NCBI RefSeq assembly: GCF_958450345.1
Contig: NC_088782.1
Coordinates: forward strand, 108,282,358-108,346,357
From: Calliphora vicina
Lineage: Eukaryota > Arthropoda > Insecta > Diptera > Calliphoridae
Length of the DNA: 64,000 bases
Reading direction: 5' to 3'
The notes below the pieces were generated by a model. The model did no database searches, was not told the origin of the DNA, and worked only from the letters and a program-made list of their open reading frames with translations. Shown piece by piece: positions 24,443 through 34,429 of the stretch. Position 1 is the stretch's first letter, and each line of letters starts with the position of its first letter. The translations under genes were made by a program, and so were the position numbers.

Positions 24443-24845
24443 TTGCAATAAAAATTGTCTCCACTACTCTCTAAAAAAAACTATGTTTAACTCCTTTAAA
24501 ATACGTTTTTATTTTAAACCAATTTGTTTTATATTGTAACATATTTATATTTATTTTTGTTTATTTTTTTATTTTCCAATTAATTTGTACTAATTTAATT
24601 TTTGTTTTAATTTTATTCCGTTTCTTTTCATTACACGAAAATTGTTAAATGTGTTTGTCCAATATTACACACCAAACCTGCTCCCCCCAAAATGTGCATG
24701 TTAACACAATATTAATTTAATGGATTTGTTTATTTTTTTAATGTTGCTTTTGTAAAATATTATTTTGGTTTTAAACAAACTAACCGCAACACTAAATTGA
24801 ATTGAAAACAAACATATACACACTAAAACTCGTAAAACTAACCAG
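24443..24845 (+). promoter_or_regulatory. Long AG-free 3' splice region before the 24846 exon
   Basis: No AG from 24443 to 24843. The first AG is ACCAG at 24844-24845, which gives phase 0 and joins the long frame. Pyrimidine-rich sequence lies at 24500-24650 with A/C-rich spacer to the acceptor. A second AG 40 nt later (CCATTTTTAG, ending 24885) has a better local tract but would shift frame when joined to exon 4. Confidence 0.7.
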
Positions 24846-27800
24846 CTTAACAAACGCAAAACCCTTGCAAATAATCCATTTTTAGCAACAAATCCTGCCG
24901 CCGCCACCGCCACCACCTGTCATAAGACATTACATCGACGACAGACTATCAGCGACCCCTACGCACATATCAAGCACATCAACGAATGTCGACGACAATC
25001 TAATAACACCAACATCAATAACAGCAGCAGCAACAACATTAAAACCCACAATTATAGCGCCAAATCCGCGAACGCGTTCAAGGCAGCAGCAGCAGCAAAT
25101 GACACCCAATCATCAGCAGCATGTAGCTCTTATAAATCACAACAACAACAACAAACTGGCTTACAACAATCCAGCCAAACTAAACAGCCTTCATCATCAC
25201 TATCATACTCCCCAGCAACTAGTGCAGCAGCAACAACAACATCATCATCATGCCACCAACTTGCCACACATCATCAACAACAAATGCTAATGCACAAAAA
25301 TGTTGTTGTCAACAATTGTAAAACAGCTTTTGATGATAAGGAGCGAACATATAATGAAGTCGTCAAACATAATGTTACCGCTGCTGCCCCTGACTATCAG
25401 CACAAGGGTGACCAATCATTTAGCCAGCCACATCGGAGCTTAAATTGTGATGTGGCTGATGGAGTAGAAAATGAGCAGAGACATGTTAATCAAGTGGTGA
25501 GAAGAGGCCATCATAGAAGTTTGTCCAACACCAACAATCTATTAAAAACATTAGAAGATAACACAAATACAATAGAAACAGAAATAACAACAGCCAACAC
25601 ATTGGGTTTTATGGAACGTCCTGTTAAATTACCACTACGCAAATATCATAGTTTTCATTTTCAGCCCACACAAACCGTGGCTGGCCAGCAAATGTGTAAA
25701 CTGCAGCAACTCAGACTACAGCAGCAACAAAATTCTTTAGAATCCCAAGATTCTTCACCAGAAATTACCGCTACTCAACCTTATGCTAAGCAGGGTCCTT
25801 TAGTATTTCGTCCTTATAAAATAGATGAGAGTGTTACCTTTAAGCCCATACAGCCTTCGGAGGAGAGTGAGGATTCCATAGACTATGTTAGGGAATATGT
25901 GGGTACGGTGGAGAAGTTCTTAAAAGATGAGGAAAAATATATGGATTCAGGAGATTTTACAAATTTAACACAACGTTTGAAACAGCAACAAGATTTTCTG
26001 AATGCTAACAATTCGCCTCATAGTTCCGGAAGAGAGGATAGTAGAGTTATGAGTCACAGAGAATTAAAAGAGAGTACTTTAACAGACTCTGAGCCAAATT
26101 CTTTGTATGAGGATTTAACTTTTCAATCACAAGCTCAGCAAGGTTCTGCGAATAGATCGAATACTTTGAAAGAACCTGTTGAAAAATCTCAACATTTTAT
26201 TAATTCTCCCAGGGCTGTTAATTTATTAAAGAGTGTGATTGAGACTGATTCTCCAGAACATCTTAAGGTTAGTTTGTCTGATATTCCAGAAAAAGCCCAA
26301 CAATTTATGCATTCCCCCAGGGCTCTTAATTTACTAAAGACTGTTATAGAGACCGATGATTTTCAAAGTGATGAGGAACAAGAAGATGATGCAATGTCCA
26401 GACGTTGTGAACAATCTTTTAGTAACAAAGAATATAAAGTCTCCTGTGTCAAAAGATTAAATCAGCAGTTTGAAAATTCATCTGGAAGTCCCTTAAATAA
26501 GTGTATTCGTAAGAATAGCCTAAAGTCTCCCAGCTCTCCAAAACTCTCTTGTATATCTAGTTACTCGGTAGATTCTGTAGATAGTGGCATTAATAGCCAA
26601 GTTTATAGAGATATTTCAAGCAGTTGTGCAAGAAATGATAGTGTTAAATCTACAAGCTCTTCAAAAGTCTCCACTTTATGTAGAACCAAACAGAATTCTT
26701 TAGAAAATGAGGAGAGTAAAAATCTGAATTCAAGAAGTTGTGCAAGAAATGATAGTGTTAAGTCCACAAGCTCTTTAAAAGTCTCCACTTTATCCAGAAC
26801 CAAACTAAATTCTTTAGATAATGAGGAGTGTAAAGATATGAATCGAACTGCTATTCAAAACACACCAAGCTCTCCAAAAGTTTCCACTTTAGCTGAATTT
26901 ACCTTAGATTCAGAAAATAACACAGTTTTGAATGCAAATAGCAATAGAGGTATTCCAGAAGATTTTTGTAAGTCTACAAACTCTCCAAAGGTCTCCACTC
27001 TAGAGAAATTCTCCAGAAATTCTGATTATTATAGTTCAACTATAAAAGAAAACAAAAATCCTCAAAACGTAAATACCCAACCTACAAGCTCTACAAAAAT
27101 TTTCAATTTAAGCAAATTCTCCAAAAATATGCCAGAAGATTTTCATAACACTTCCAAATCTTCTCAAGAAACTCCTATAAATTCTACCAAACACTCCACT
27201 TTATGTAGAAAAAATCCAAGTAAAGAAAAATTCCAGGGAATTAATATAGATAAGCAGACAAACTCTCCCAAAAGAACTAACTCCTATTTATGCAAAAAAT
27301 CTCTACAATTTTCTTTAGATAATAGTAAACTCAAAGAAAACACTGAACAAACTCTTGACCCGCTAAACTCCACAGCTAATGTTTTAACCGAAAAAGATTT
27401 AGCCAATGTTTTTAAACCTTATAAACAACAAGAAACCATAAGACATGTTAAAGAAACAGAGGCCTTAAGCCAATTAGACTCCTTAAGACCAATTTCTACA
27501 GCTCTTAATCCGGCAGCTTCTTTGGAAGCCTTAGAAATGTTAACTAAATCCAATCCGGAATTATGGACCAGCAATCAGGCTGGCAGTAGACATAATTTGC
27601 ATCAGCTAGAACTCTTTCACTCATTGCATCAACAAACCGAAAACCAAAACTCTAATAAATCTCAACAGCCACAAGATGATGAAGAAGACTTGGGCTATTC
27701 TTTCTGTGAAGATGAAAACGATGATGAAGAGGAGGAGGAGGAAAATCAAAAACCTCCTCCTTCGCCCAATGTTACAGTTATTATGGCAGCCAATAGTCAG

Positions 27801-27857
27801 ACAGCCAGCCAAGTTAAATATGTTTTGACCCAAAATCATCGTGAGGTACACATTTAG
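24846..27857 (+). CDS. Exon 5: long exon with 36-residue repeats, degron and acidic tail
   Basis: The frame is open from acceptor ACCAG| to TAG at 27855-27857, about 1,003 codons. The ATG at 25284 is internal, since the frame continues upstream to 24846 through LNKRKTLANNPFLATN (a second NPF) and RRQTISDPYAHIKH. Features in order: Gln/Ala tracts; a YVREYVGTVEKFLKDEEKYM helix; paired modules EKSQHFINSPRAVNLLKSV (26181-26249) and EKAQQFMHSPRALNLLKTV (26289-26357), each ending in IETD; DSGINS (26580-26597), a textbook Slimb/beta-TrCP degron pattern; five to six SSPKVSTL-type repeats (26640-27110); an acidic run near 27720; and a tail QVKYVLTQNHREVHI. A potential donor GAG|GTACAC at 27846, phase 0, could replace the last three residues with either downstream terminal exon. 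Function unknown. Confidence 0.85.
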   Translation, partial: LNKRKTLANNPFLATNPAAATATTCHKTLHRRQTISDPYAHIKHINECRRQSNNTNINNSSSNNIKTHNYSAKSANAFKAAAAANDTQSSAACSSYKSQQQQQTGLQQSSQTKQPSSSLSYSPATSAAATTTSSSCHQLATHHQQQMLMHKNVVVNNCKTAFDDKERTYNEVVKHNVTAAAPDYQHKGDQSFSQPHRSLNCDVADGVENEQRHVNQVVRRGHHRSLSNTNNLLKTLEDNTNTIETEITTANTLGFMERPVKLPLRKYHSFHFQPTQTVAGQQMCKLQQLRLQQQQNSLESQDSSPEITATQPYAKQGPLVFRPYKIDESVTFKPIQPSEESEDSIDYVREYVGTVEKFLKDEEKYMDSGDFTNLTQRLKQQQDFLNANNSPHSSGREDSRVMSHRELKESTLTDSEPNSLYEDLTFQSQAQQGSANRSNTLKEPVEKSQHFINSPRAVNLLKSVIETDSPEHLKVSLSDIPEKAQQFMHSPRALNLLKTVIETDDFQSDEEQEDDAMSRRCEQSFSNKEYKVSCVKRLNQQFENSSGSPLNKCIRKNSLKSPSSPKLSCISSYSVDSVDSGINSQVYRDISSSCARNDSVKSTSSSKVSTLCRTKQNSLENEESKNLNSRSCARNDSVKSTSSLKVSTLSRTKLNSLDNEECKDMNRTAIQNTPSSPKVSTLAEFTLDSENNTVLNANSNRGIPEDFCKSTNSPKVSTLEKFSRNSDYYSSTIKENKNPQNVNTQPTSSTKIFNLSKFSKNMPEDFHNTSKSSQETPINSTKHSTLCRKNPSKEKFQGINIDKQTNSPKRTNSYLCKKSLQFSLDNSKLKENTEQTLDPLNSTANVLTEKDLANVFKPYKQQETIRHVKETEALSQLDSLRPISTALNPAASLEALEMLTKSNPELWTSNQAGSRHNLHQLELFHSLHQQTENQNSNKSQQPQDDEEDLGYSFCEDENDDEEEEEENQKPPPSPNVTVIMAANSQTASQVKYVLTQNHREVHI

Positions 27858-27901
27858 TTTAAACGAACAAAAATATAAATAAATATAAACTTTTTATTAA
27901 T

Positions 27902-27909
27902 TGTAAATA
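27902..27909 (+). promoter_or_regulatory. Pumilio-type TGTAAATA element
   Basis: TGTAAATA fits the TGTANATA Pumilio response element and lies 45 nt after the stop codon of exon 5. Function inferred from the consensus only. Confidence 0.4.
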
Positions 27910-28789
27910 GACTTTAATCTTAAAACATAAAAGCAAAACCAAAATCTAAGAAAGCCTTGGCTTAAAAAACCACAAACCAAAATTTTATATTAAAAATAAA
28001 AAACAAACACATATTTTTTCTGTTTATACACCGAAAGAAATATATAAACAAAAATAAAGGAAATAAAATGACTGTAAGTTCTTTTTTTTTTGTTAGTAAT
28101 AAAAAGAAAATACAAAGAATTTTGAAACATACAAAAAATATTGAAAAAACCATAAAATTAAAAATAAAATTAAACAAAACCAAACAAAATATTTAGTAAG
28201 AAAACTATAAATAGTTTTTCTTTTTCTAAGTTTTAGCCTTAAGATTTAGCCAGTAGTTTAACAACCACAAAAAAAGTTTATTATTAAAAATATTAAAATT
28301 AAAAAATAAAATCATAAAAACCCCTAAAATCAAGAAAAAAATTATGAAATAAAGTCTATGTGTATGTTATAAACATTTTCCTTATGTCTGTGTATTATAT
28401 GTGTATATTTCCCCACAAAAACAACCAATAATTTCTATAATTTTGTTTCAATTATTTACCAAAAAAAAAACCAACAACTCATAATTAAGTTTGCAATAAG
28501 TTTATTTTTATAAGAAAGCAAAACAAACAAATCGAGTAAAATTATTCCAAAAACAATCAAAAAAAACGGAAACTTTATATTAAATTTCCTAAAATCTTAA
28601 AATTCTGTTAATATCTAAACTTTCTCTCTTTTTCTACTAAATATTCTCTTAATTAGGGAGAGCTATATGTTTCCGTTTAAACATAACAATTGTATGGTTT
28701 ATAAAAACTCTATTTTACCAAATATTCCTTTAATTTTATATAGTTTTTAAAATATTGTATTAATTTGTAGTATTTTAAGGCCACCACAA

Positions 28790-28882
28790 GACTTATTTAT
28801 TTTTAAATATTTTATTTATTATTATTATTTATTTAAACAATTATTTAATTATTTATTTATGCATTTAAGTATTTATCTTGTT
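28790..28882 (+). promoter_or_regulatory. AU-rich element cluster
   Basis: Overlapping ATTTA pentamers (TTATTTATTTTT, ATTATTTATTTAA, TTATTTATTTATG, AAGTATTTATC) form a dense cluster in the presumed 3' UTR, typical of mRNA-destabilising AREs. The surrounding AT richness lowers the weight of the match. Confidence 0.4.
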
Positions 28883-28985
28883 TGTAATTTTAAGTATTAG
28901 ATTAAATTTCTAGAAACCAAAAACAAAACAATTTAAAACAAAAAATAACATCAAATAAAGGCTTATAAATCCTTAACAAACAAAC

Positions 28986-29760
28986 AAACAAAAATAATAA
29001 TAATGATTAAAAAAGGCAAAAATATTTACTGGCGTTTTATTACCAAGAAAACTTAATACTTAACAATGCAAAATCTTCAGATAGCAAAAACCAGTGAAAA
29101 TATTGAATTCCGGAAATACTCTAAAACATGACAACATTATTGAAACATTTTTATTATGCTTAGGTAAGTGATATGTATTAAAACAAAGTGGTTAAAGTAT
29201 TCAAAAAATTCTTTAAGTAAAAATCAATTAAAATTATAAAAATGAATTTAGTCAATTCCATGATACAATAATTGTAGAAGGTAGAATCACTAGTGAGAGT
29301 TTTCAATATTTACCCCTATAATGTCAAACTTTGTTTTTGATTTTTTCGTATTTTTTCATATTTTCTTTTGTATAACGTTCCAAGGATTGTATAATTATGA
29401 ATTTGTTTTCTATTGTGTGTACCTTATATTGCTGTGTCATGGTCAATTCTATAAAATACGATTTTCATTACGAACCGAAGTCAAATACCGAATTTGACTT
29501 CCCGGATAAGATTTTAAAAGTTATTATCGCCGCACAGTGGCTCATTATTGTTTTTCATCGGCCAAAACTCTGTAACTTTTGAACCGATAGAGACATTTTA
29601 GACATTTTTGAATTTTTCTCCAGTTTTAATTTCATTAAAATCGGTTCAGCAGTTGTTGAGCAAATAAAGTTGAACTTTTAATTTTTGTATAGCATTTAGT
29701 ATGAAAATGCAAATTTTTTGTTATCAGCAGATAAAAACATGTAAGGAAGTATGTTCGGCC
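28986..29760. other. Intron 5, nothing recognised
   Basis: No gene or element supported. 29540-29760 has an older-repeat look (mixed composition) but no partner in the window. Confidence 0.35.
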
Positions 29761-29761
29761 A

Positions 29762-30260
29762 AGCTCTACACTATAATTTATTTTCGTGAATGATTTTCGG
29801 AAGCGGGTCTTATATGGGGGCTATGACTAATTATGGACCCATCGCCATGAAATTAGGTCATGCGATTTATGTCTATATGGAAGTTATTTTTGTTGAATTT
29901 TGTGTTTACACCAACATTTTTAAGAGATTTATGCTCGTTAAAGAGATTTTCGGAAGCGGGCATTATATGGGAGCTATGACTAATTATGGACCGATCATCA
30001 TAAAATTAGGTGACATTAATTCTGTTTATATAAGATTTATTTGGAGCAAAATTTGTGTAGATACCTATATAAATTAACCATTTACGACCGATAAAGTATA
30101 ACTTCCGGAGAACATTTGTATGGGTGCTAGGTGAAATAATGGACTGATTTCAGTCATTTTCAATAGGCTTCGACCTCGGGCCGAAAAAAAATGTATGTAC
30201 CAAATTTTATCGGAATATCTTCAAAATTGCGACTTGTACTTTGTGCCAGTCAAATGAACA
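29762..30260 (-). repeat. Dispersed family A copy (reverse, partial)
   Basis: Reverse-oriented family A modules: GATTTTCGGAAGCGGG with TATATGGGAGCTATGACTAA twice (29790, 29950), then the CACCTAGC/GGGCTAGGTGAAATAATGGA part and TTCAAAATTGCGACTTGTAC. Both outer ends are lost or decayed (a degraded CGGCCAAGCTC at 29757 may be the hairpin end). Confidence 0.7.
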
Positions 30261-30966
30261 GGTATAATAAAAATAGAAACAAGTTTGGGAGTAATTTCAT
30301 TCAAATGAAAAAAGTGTTCAACAAACAGGTCAAAGCAGGTCAACAAGTATATATAGGCTTAAAGGGGACACTTTAGCCTTTCTTCTGGTAGTAAAACTTG
30401 TTTAACCCCTTTTGACCCTAAGCACTTTTATTCCACTGAAATTCAAATTTGACTAAAATTTATCACCTGAGAAAAAAATGAATAACACATCACGTATAAA
30501 CTGTACGGTGACAAATCATACCAGTTCTTAAATACTGTTATCCTGCCAACATAACAACAAAAAAATCATTAAATTATCGACAATAGTTTGCGAGTGATGA
30601 TATTTTACTTCTGATCAAATTTACAAAAATCACTTTTTTTATAAAATGATATAAAATATTTGAATTTAACAGCATATCACGCACACAATTGACAATATTT
30701 GTATCTAATTTTTTGGCTACCTTTGTTTCAATGTGTTTACTATTGAATGGCATTAAAATTTTGGAAATCGGAATTAACAAATGTTGGACTTTTGGCGGAT
30801 GAAATTGAGATATGGAGTCATTTTGAAGAAAAGAATCTGAAAAAAATTAAAATGAAAATATCAGACCGACATATGATTTTATTTTCCAGAAATACTCGGA
30901 TGCAATATGGCGAAAGATGGATTTGTTGTCGCTGATCATGAATATGATATAAAAATGTTCACATTT
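30261..30966. other. Intron 5, nothing recognised
   Basis: No supported feature. Short open frames here carry no recognisable motif. Confidence 0.35.
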
Positions 30967-31235
30967 GGTGTGTGACTTAAAAATGCGGAATATTTTTAAA
31001 TGTTTAGCTTTTATTTTGAAACATTTGTACAATGTAAATTTATTGAAAGTATTGGCCAATATTAGCTATGACCTTTTCCCATCTCTCTGGCAACATATGG
31101 AGTCCGAGTGGCAACATATGGATTGAAGCGTATCGCAGAGAGAGCGTTATGTATCGATCGAAACAAGCAGTAGGAGCACGGGGCACAGTCTCGGCTATAA
31201 GTTGGGTGAGGCAAAACTTCCCAACTACTTCATTC

Positions 31236-32593
31236 TTAAGCCGTGTGTACACTACAAAGTTTTCTTGTGGAACTTGATTCCAGAAGTGACTTCCAGAAGT
31301 TTTTGCCATGTAAACACGTTTTGGAAGTCGACATCCAGAAGTCACGGCTTGCTGAATTTTCTTGCAGTAATTATGTGGAAACACGTGTTTGTTGCTTGCT
31401 GGAAGTAACTTGAACGACTTACAGTGAAGTTTTTGCAGAAGAAGTCGGGTAAAGTCTCTTCTGTTTTCAGTTTAGTTTTGTGTTTTTTTGGAAGAATAAC
31501 TAAAAGCCGATCTTTTGGAGTTATAGCAAATCTAATTGTAGTATAAAGATAAAATGTATTCAAAATCATCATTAGATAGTCTCAAGAAATTTTTTAGATG
31601 CATTGAATCTTCGGTCCGCAATTGTTCAGGTAATGTATTTTGAAAACTTAAATCTACAATATCTCACCCAAACACTTCATTTTGTTTATATCTATACCTT
31701 CCACCACCATAAGTGGTGATTGAGGGTATATATAAGTTTGTCATTCCGTATGTAACATTGAGAAATATTCATCTGAGACCCAACAAAGTATATATTTTCT
31801 TGATCCTTATGAAATTTTAAGACGATTGTGCCATGTCCGTCTGTCCGTCTGTGTAAAACACGCTCACGTCCAAAATACGCAAACAGAATTGGTAGATAAT
31901 AAAAGGACTAGCTGTGGTGAACATTTTAAGAATCGGTTCAAGATTTCTCCTAGCCCCCATACAAATCTCTTCTCAAAATATGATTTTGTGGTCTATAAAT
32001 GCCTTCAGAATTGCAGTATCTATACAAAATTCAGCAAAAATAATTTTTGTGCTAAAAGAAATCACAACACAAAATTTTTTGTGGATCTGCCCATATTTGA
32101 CCATAGTACCCATATAAAGTTCACCTCCGAAAATCATAAATATATTATAAATATCGCTATTAAGTTGAAATTTGTCATAAATAATCCCCATATATACCAA
32201 AATCGCTATACCTAATTCTATGATGATCGGCCTATAATTGGTTATAGCTACCATATATATCAACCTAAGAAATATGTATCAGGTGGAGGGTATTTAAGAT
32301 TCGGCAAAGCCGAATATACCGCTCTAACTTGTTTTTAATTTGATTTTTCTTTTTAATCAAATATGAGGCGATGTATACATTGTCATTCGTAAAAAAGGCA
32401 AACTCTACTGCAAGCTCTACTCACGTTGCGTGGAAACATATCTGCAAGTTCATGCAGCAAGTTCGTAGTAATAACTTCGATAAACTACTTCTGGAAGAAG
32501 ACTTCCGCATGTTTCAGTTTTATTGGAAACAGCTCAGAAAATACTTGCTGAAGTTCTTCCGCAAGTGACTTGATAGTGGACATACGAATTTAA
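31236..32593. mobile_element. TTAA-flanked piggyBac-like element nested in mariner M3
   Basis: TTAA at 31236-31239 and 32590-32593 flank 31240-32589. Terminal repeats are imperfect: GCCGTGTGTACACTACAAAG at the left; the right end read in reverse is ATTCGTATGTCCACTATCAAG. Sub-terminal parts hold several CTTCCAGAAGT / ACTTCTGGAAG words. The mariner reading is continuous once it is removed. No transposase is visible; about half of the interior is a family B insertion (31693-32335). Confidence 0.75.
31693..32335 (+). repeat. Dispersed family B copy, near complete
   Basis: Starts TATACCTTCCACCACCATAA, then TATATAAGTTTGTCATTCCG and GTCCGTCTGTCCGTCTGTG, with internal CCCATATTTGACCATAG-type modules. 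It ends GGTGGAGGGTATTTAAGATT, a hairpin ATTCGGC(aaa)GCCGAAT, and CTCTAACTTGTTTT. The same start is at 56890 and the same end at 59480 and, inverted, at 62008 and 62297. Confidence 0.8.
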
Positions 32594-33300
32594 TACTTTT
32601 TAAAAGGTATTGCAACATGTCTTGCCAAATATTCTAAGCTTTTCGGCAAATACTCAGTACAAAAAAATCTGTTGCATTCGGTATAGGTATCCTGTGATGG
32701 TCTGCTCAGATTTCAGCAATTCATAATAGATAGTACCTTTTGCTCCCAAATTACAGACCATTACCGTAGAGCCAAGGATATTTTGCTTTGTTATCTATTC
32801 GGCTGGTTGGCCGGGCTTCACGATATCCTATGCTTGGGGTTATCTCAATGCATCCATGTTTCATTGCAAGTCATGATTCCGAGCAAAATATATTTTCTTT
32901 TATAGCGATCAAGCAGTATTTCAGACATGCATTATCGACTTTCAAAGTCTCTCGTCTTCAATCCGTATGGTACCCAATTTCCCATCATTTGGATGTATCC
33001 CGCTGCTCCCAAATGTTTCGAAATTGCTGCTTGAGTAACTCCCAATGATTTTACAAGCTCTTGTTGAGTTTACCAACAATTTTCATGCCTCCAATTCTGG
33101 GTCTTCAAACTTTACTGGCTTTCCTGTCAAAATCAACACCTCAGAATCGCATAAACCATCTCTTACACATTGAAACGGATGGAACACATGCACCATAAGC
33201 TTTGGCGGCACTTTTTGACATTTTCGAAGCAAAAGCGAAAGTACTTTGATGGATTTATGGTCGCTTATCATAAATATGAGATCAAAAATTTCATATTTAT

Positions 33301-33794
33301 ACCCTACACCACAATAGTGGAGTGGGTATATTGGGTTTGTTCATTCTGGGCTTCCAATTTTGATCCACTAACGCGTGCTCCGTGTTCATTTTTGAAGAAA
33401 TAAGATCAGATAATGCCCCCAAAGCGTAAACAGCGAACCTATTAATAATTTTCAAAGTAAATTTTAAATAATTTGGTGTCGTTGTTCAAGCTTCAATATA
33501 TTCATGGTGACTTGCCAGAGAATACAGATCGGAAAAGTGAGCACGACAATTCGTTTGACAGTTAACCATTTCGTAAGTTAAAAAAAACTATATGACCTAA
33601 AATTCTGACTAAAAATTTTAAATATGTTTTTCATAAGTAGTAAGTAAGATGATTGCAGTCCAACTGAAAAGAAATATAAATTTTTCCTTCGTAGAATCAT
33701 TTTCAAACTTTAGATCCGATGTGGTGCGGGCTTATTTTAACCGATTTGATTCATAATTTCGGTGTTGGACTATCAATAATCCGAAATGCTATCT
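33301..33794. repeat. Head fragment of a dispersed fly repeat and unassigned sequence
   Basis: TTTATACCCTACACCACAAT at 33298 followed by GTGGAGTGGGTATATTGGG is the 5' hairpin of a family A/B-like element. The rest to 33794 is unassigned. Confidence 0.45.
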
Positions 33795-34395
33795 TCGGCT
33801 GTGCCTAATCTTATATACCCTTAATAAAATAATACTTTAAAATAATTTTTTTTTAATATTTTTATATAAACAAAATTTAAAATTTTTTTAAAAAAGTTTT
33901 TTCAAATTTTGTTTGTTTTTTATTTATTTTTTTTTTATAATTTATGACAAAAATAAATTTTTGGTGAAAAAAAAAATTTCAGGTATAAAATATTTTTCCC
34001 GATATAACCCGTTATAGGTCCATCTTACTATATTCTTATATACATCGTTGCAATGGATCTATCATTAGAAATCCATATTGTCTATATTACTGACTTAGTA
34101 ATCCAGATATAGATACAAAATAGGCCAAAAATCGAGGCTGTACCGGATTTTTCCTTATATCTCAGCTATTTGTGGGCCGATTTTCTCGATTTTAAAAGCA
34201 ACCGAGCCCGATATATTGATGTATGAATCATTTGGGGGCTACGGAAAAATTATTTCAACATACCGACGGACATAAGCATAGTCGTACAGACGGATTTATA
34301 ATGATCCAGAATATATATACTTTGTGGGGTCGCAAATGAAAAATGTAGAAATTACAAACGGAATGACAAACTTATTTATACCCTAAAGGGTACAA
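33795..34395 (-). repeat. Dispersed repeat family D, copy 2 (inverted relative to copy 1)
   Basis: Contains a 5'-3' homopolymer tract (33843-33980), then the reverse complement of the copy 1 phrases (CATTGCAATGG..., TCTATATTACTGACTTAGTA, ATCGAGGCTGTACCGG, TGTGGGCCGATTTTCTCGA, GGGGGCTACGG). It ends TATTTATACCCTAAAGGGTA at 34375. Confidence 0.65.
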
Positions 34396-34429
34396 AAATC
34401 GTATTTTTTGCATTGGTCATGTAAGCGTA

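Larger units (their letters stand above)
27858..28985 (+). other. Probable 3' UTR of the exon 5-terminated isoform
   Basis: AU-rich sequence directly after the stop, with many AATAAA signals (for example about 28348 and a final AAATAAAGG near 28954). Most likely the UTR, with multiple possible poly(A) sites. It is intronic for isoforms that use the terminal exons at 35304 or 41072. Confidence 0.55.
30967..33300 (-). pseudogene. Mariner-family relic (copy M3), split by a nested insertion
   Basis: The left terminus GTGTGTGACTTAAAAATGCGG at 30969 matches copies M2 and M4. Transposase-derived sequence runs to 31239, is interrupted by the TTAA element 31240-32589, and resumes at 32590 with GGTATTGCAACATGTCTTG, continuing to about 33300 (the TTGGCCGGGCTTCAC, TCGTCTTCAATCCGTATGG and AATCGCATAAACCATCTC blocks are shared with the other copies). 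It is multiply frameshifted, and the right terminal repeat is missing. Confidence 0.8.

Noticed and set aside
25284..25286. ATG at 25284 as the start of an 857-codon protein
   Set aside because: The frame stays open and protein-like upstream to 24846, where the first AG after a 400-nt AG-free zone provides an in-phase acceptor.
25099..25290. Open frame MTPNHQQHVALINHNNNN as a separate small gene
   Set aside because: It lies within exon 5 in another frame. It is kept only as the possible alternative-acceptor reading described in the findings.
31040..31384. 114-codon minus frame MFPHNYCKKIQQAVTSGCRL
   Set aside because: It crosses the mariner/TTAA-element junction at 31239, so it is a chance fusion of two transposons.
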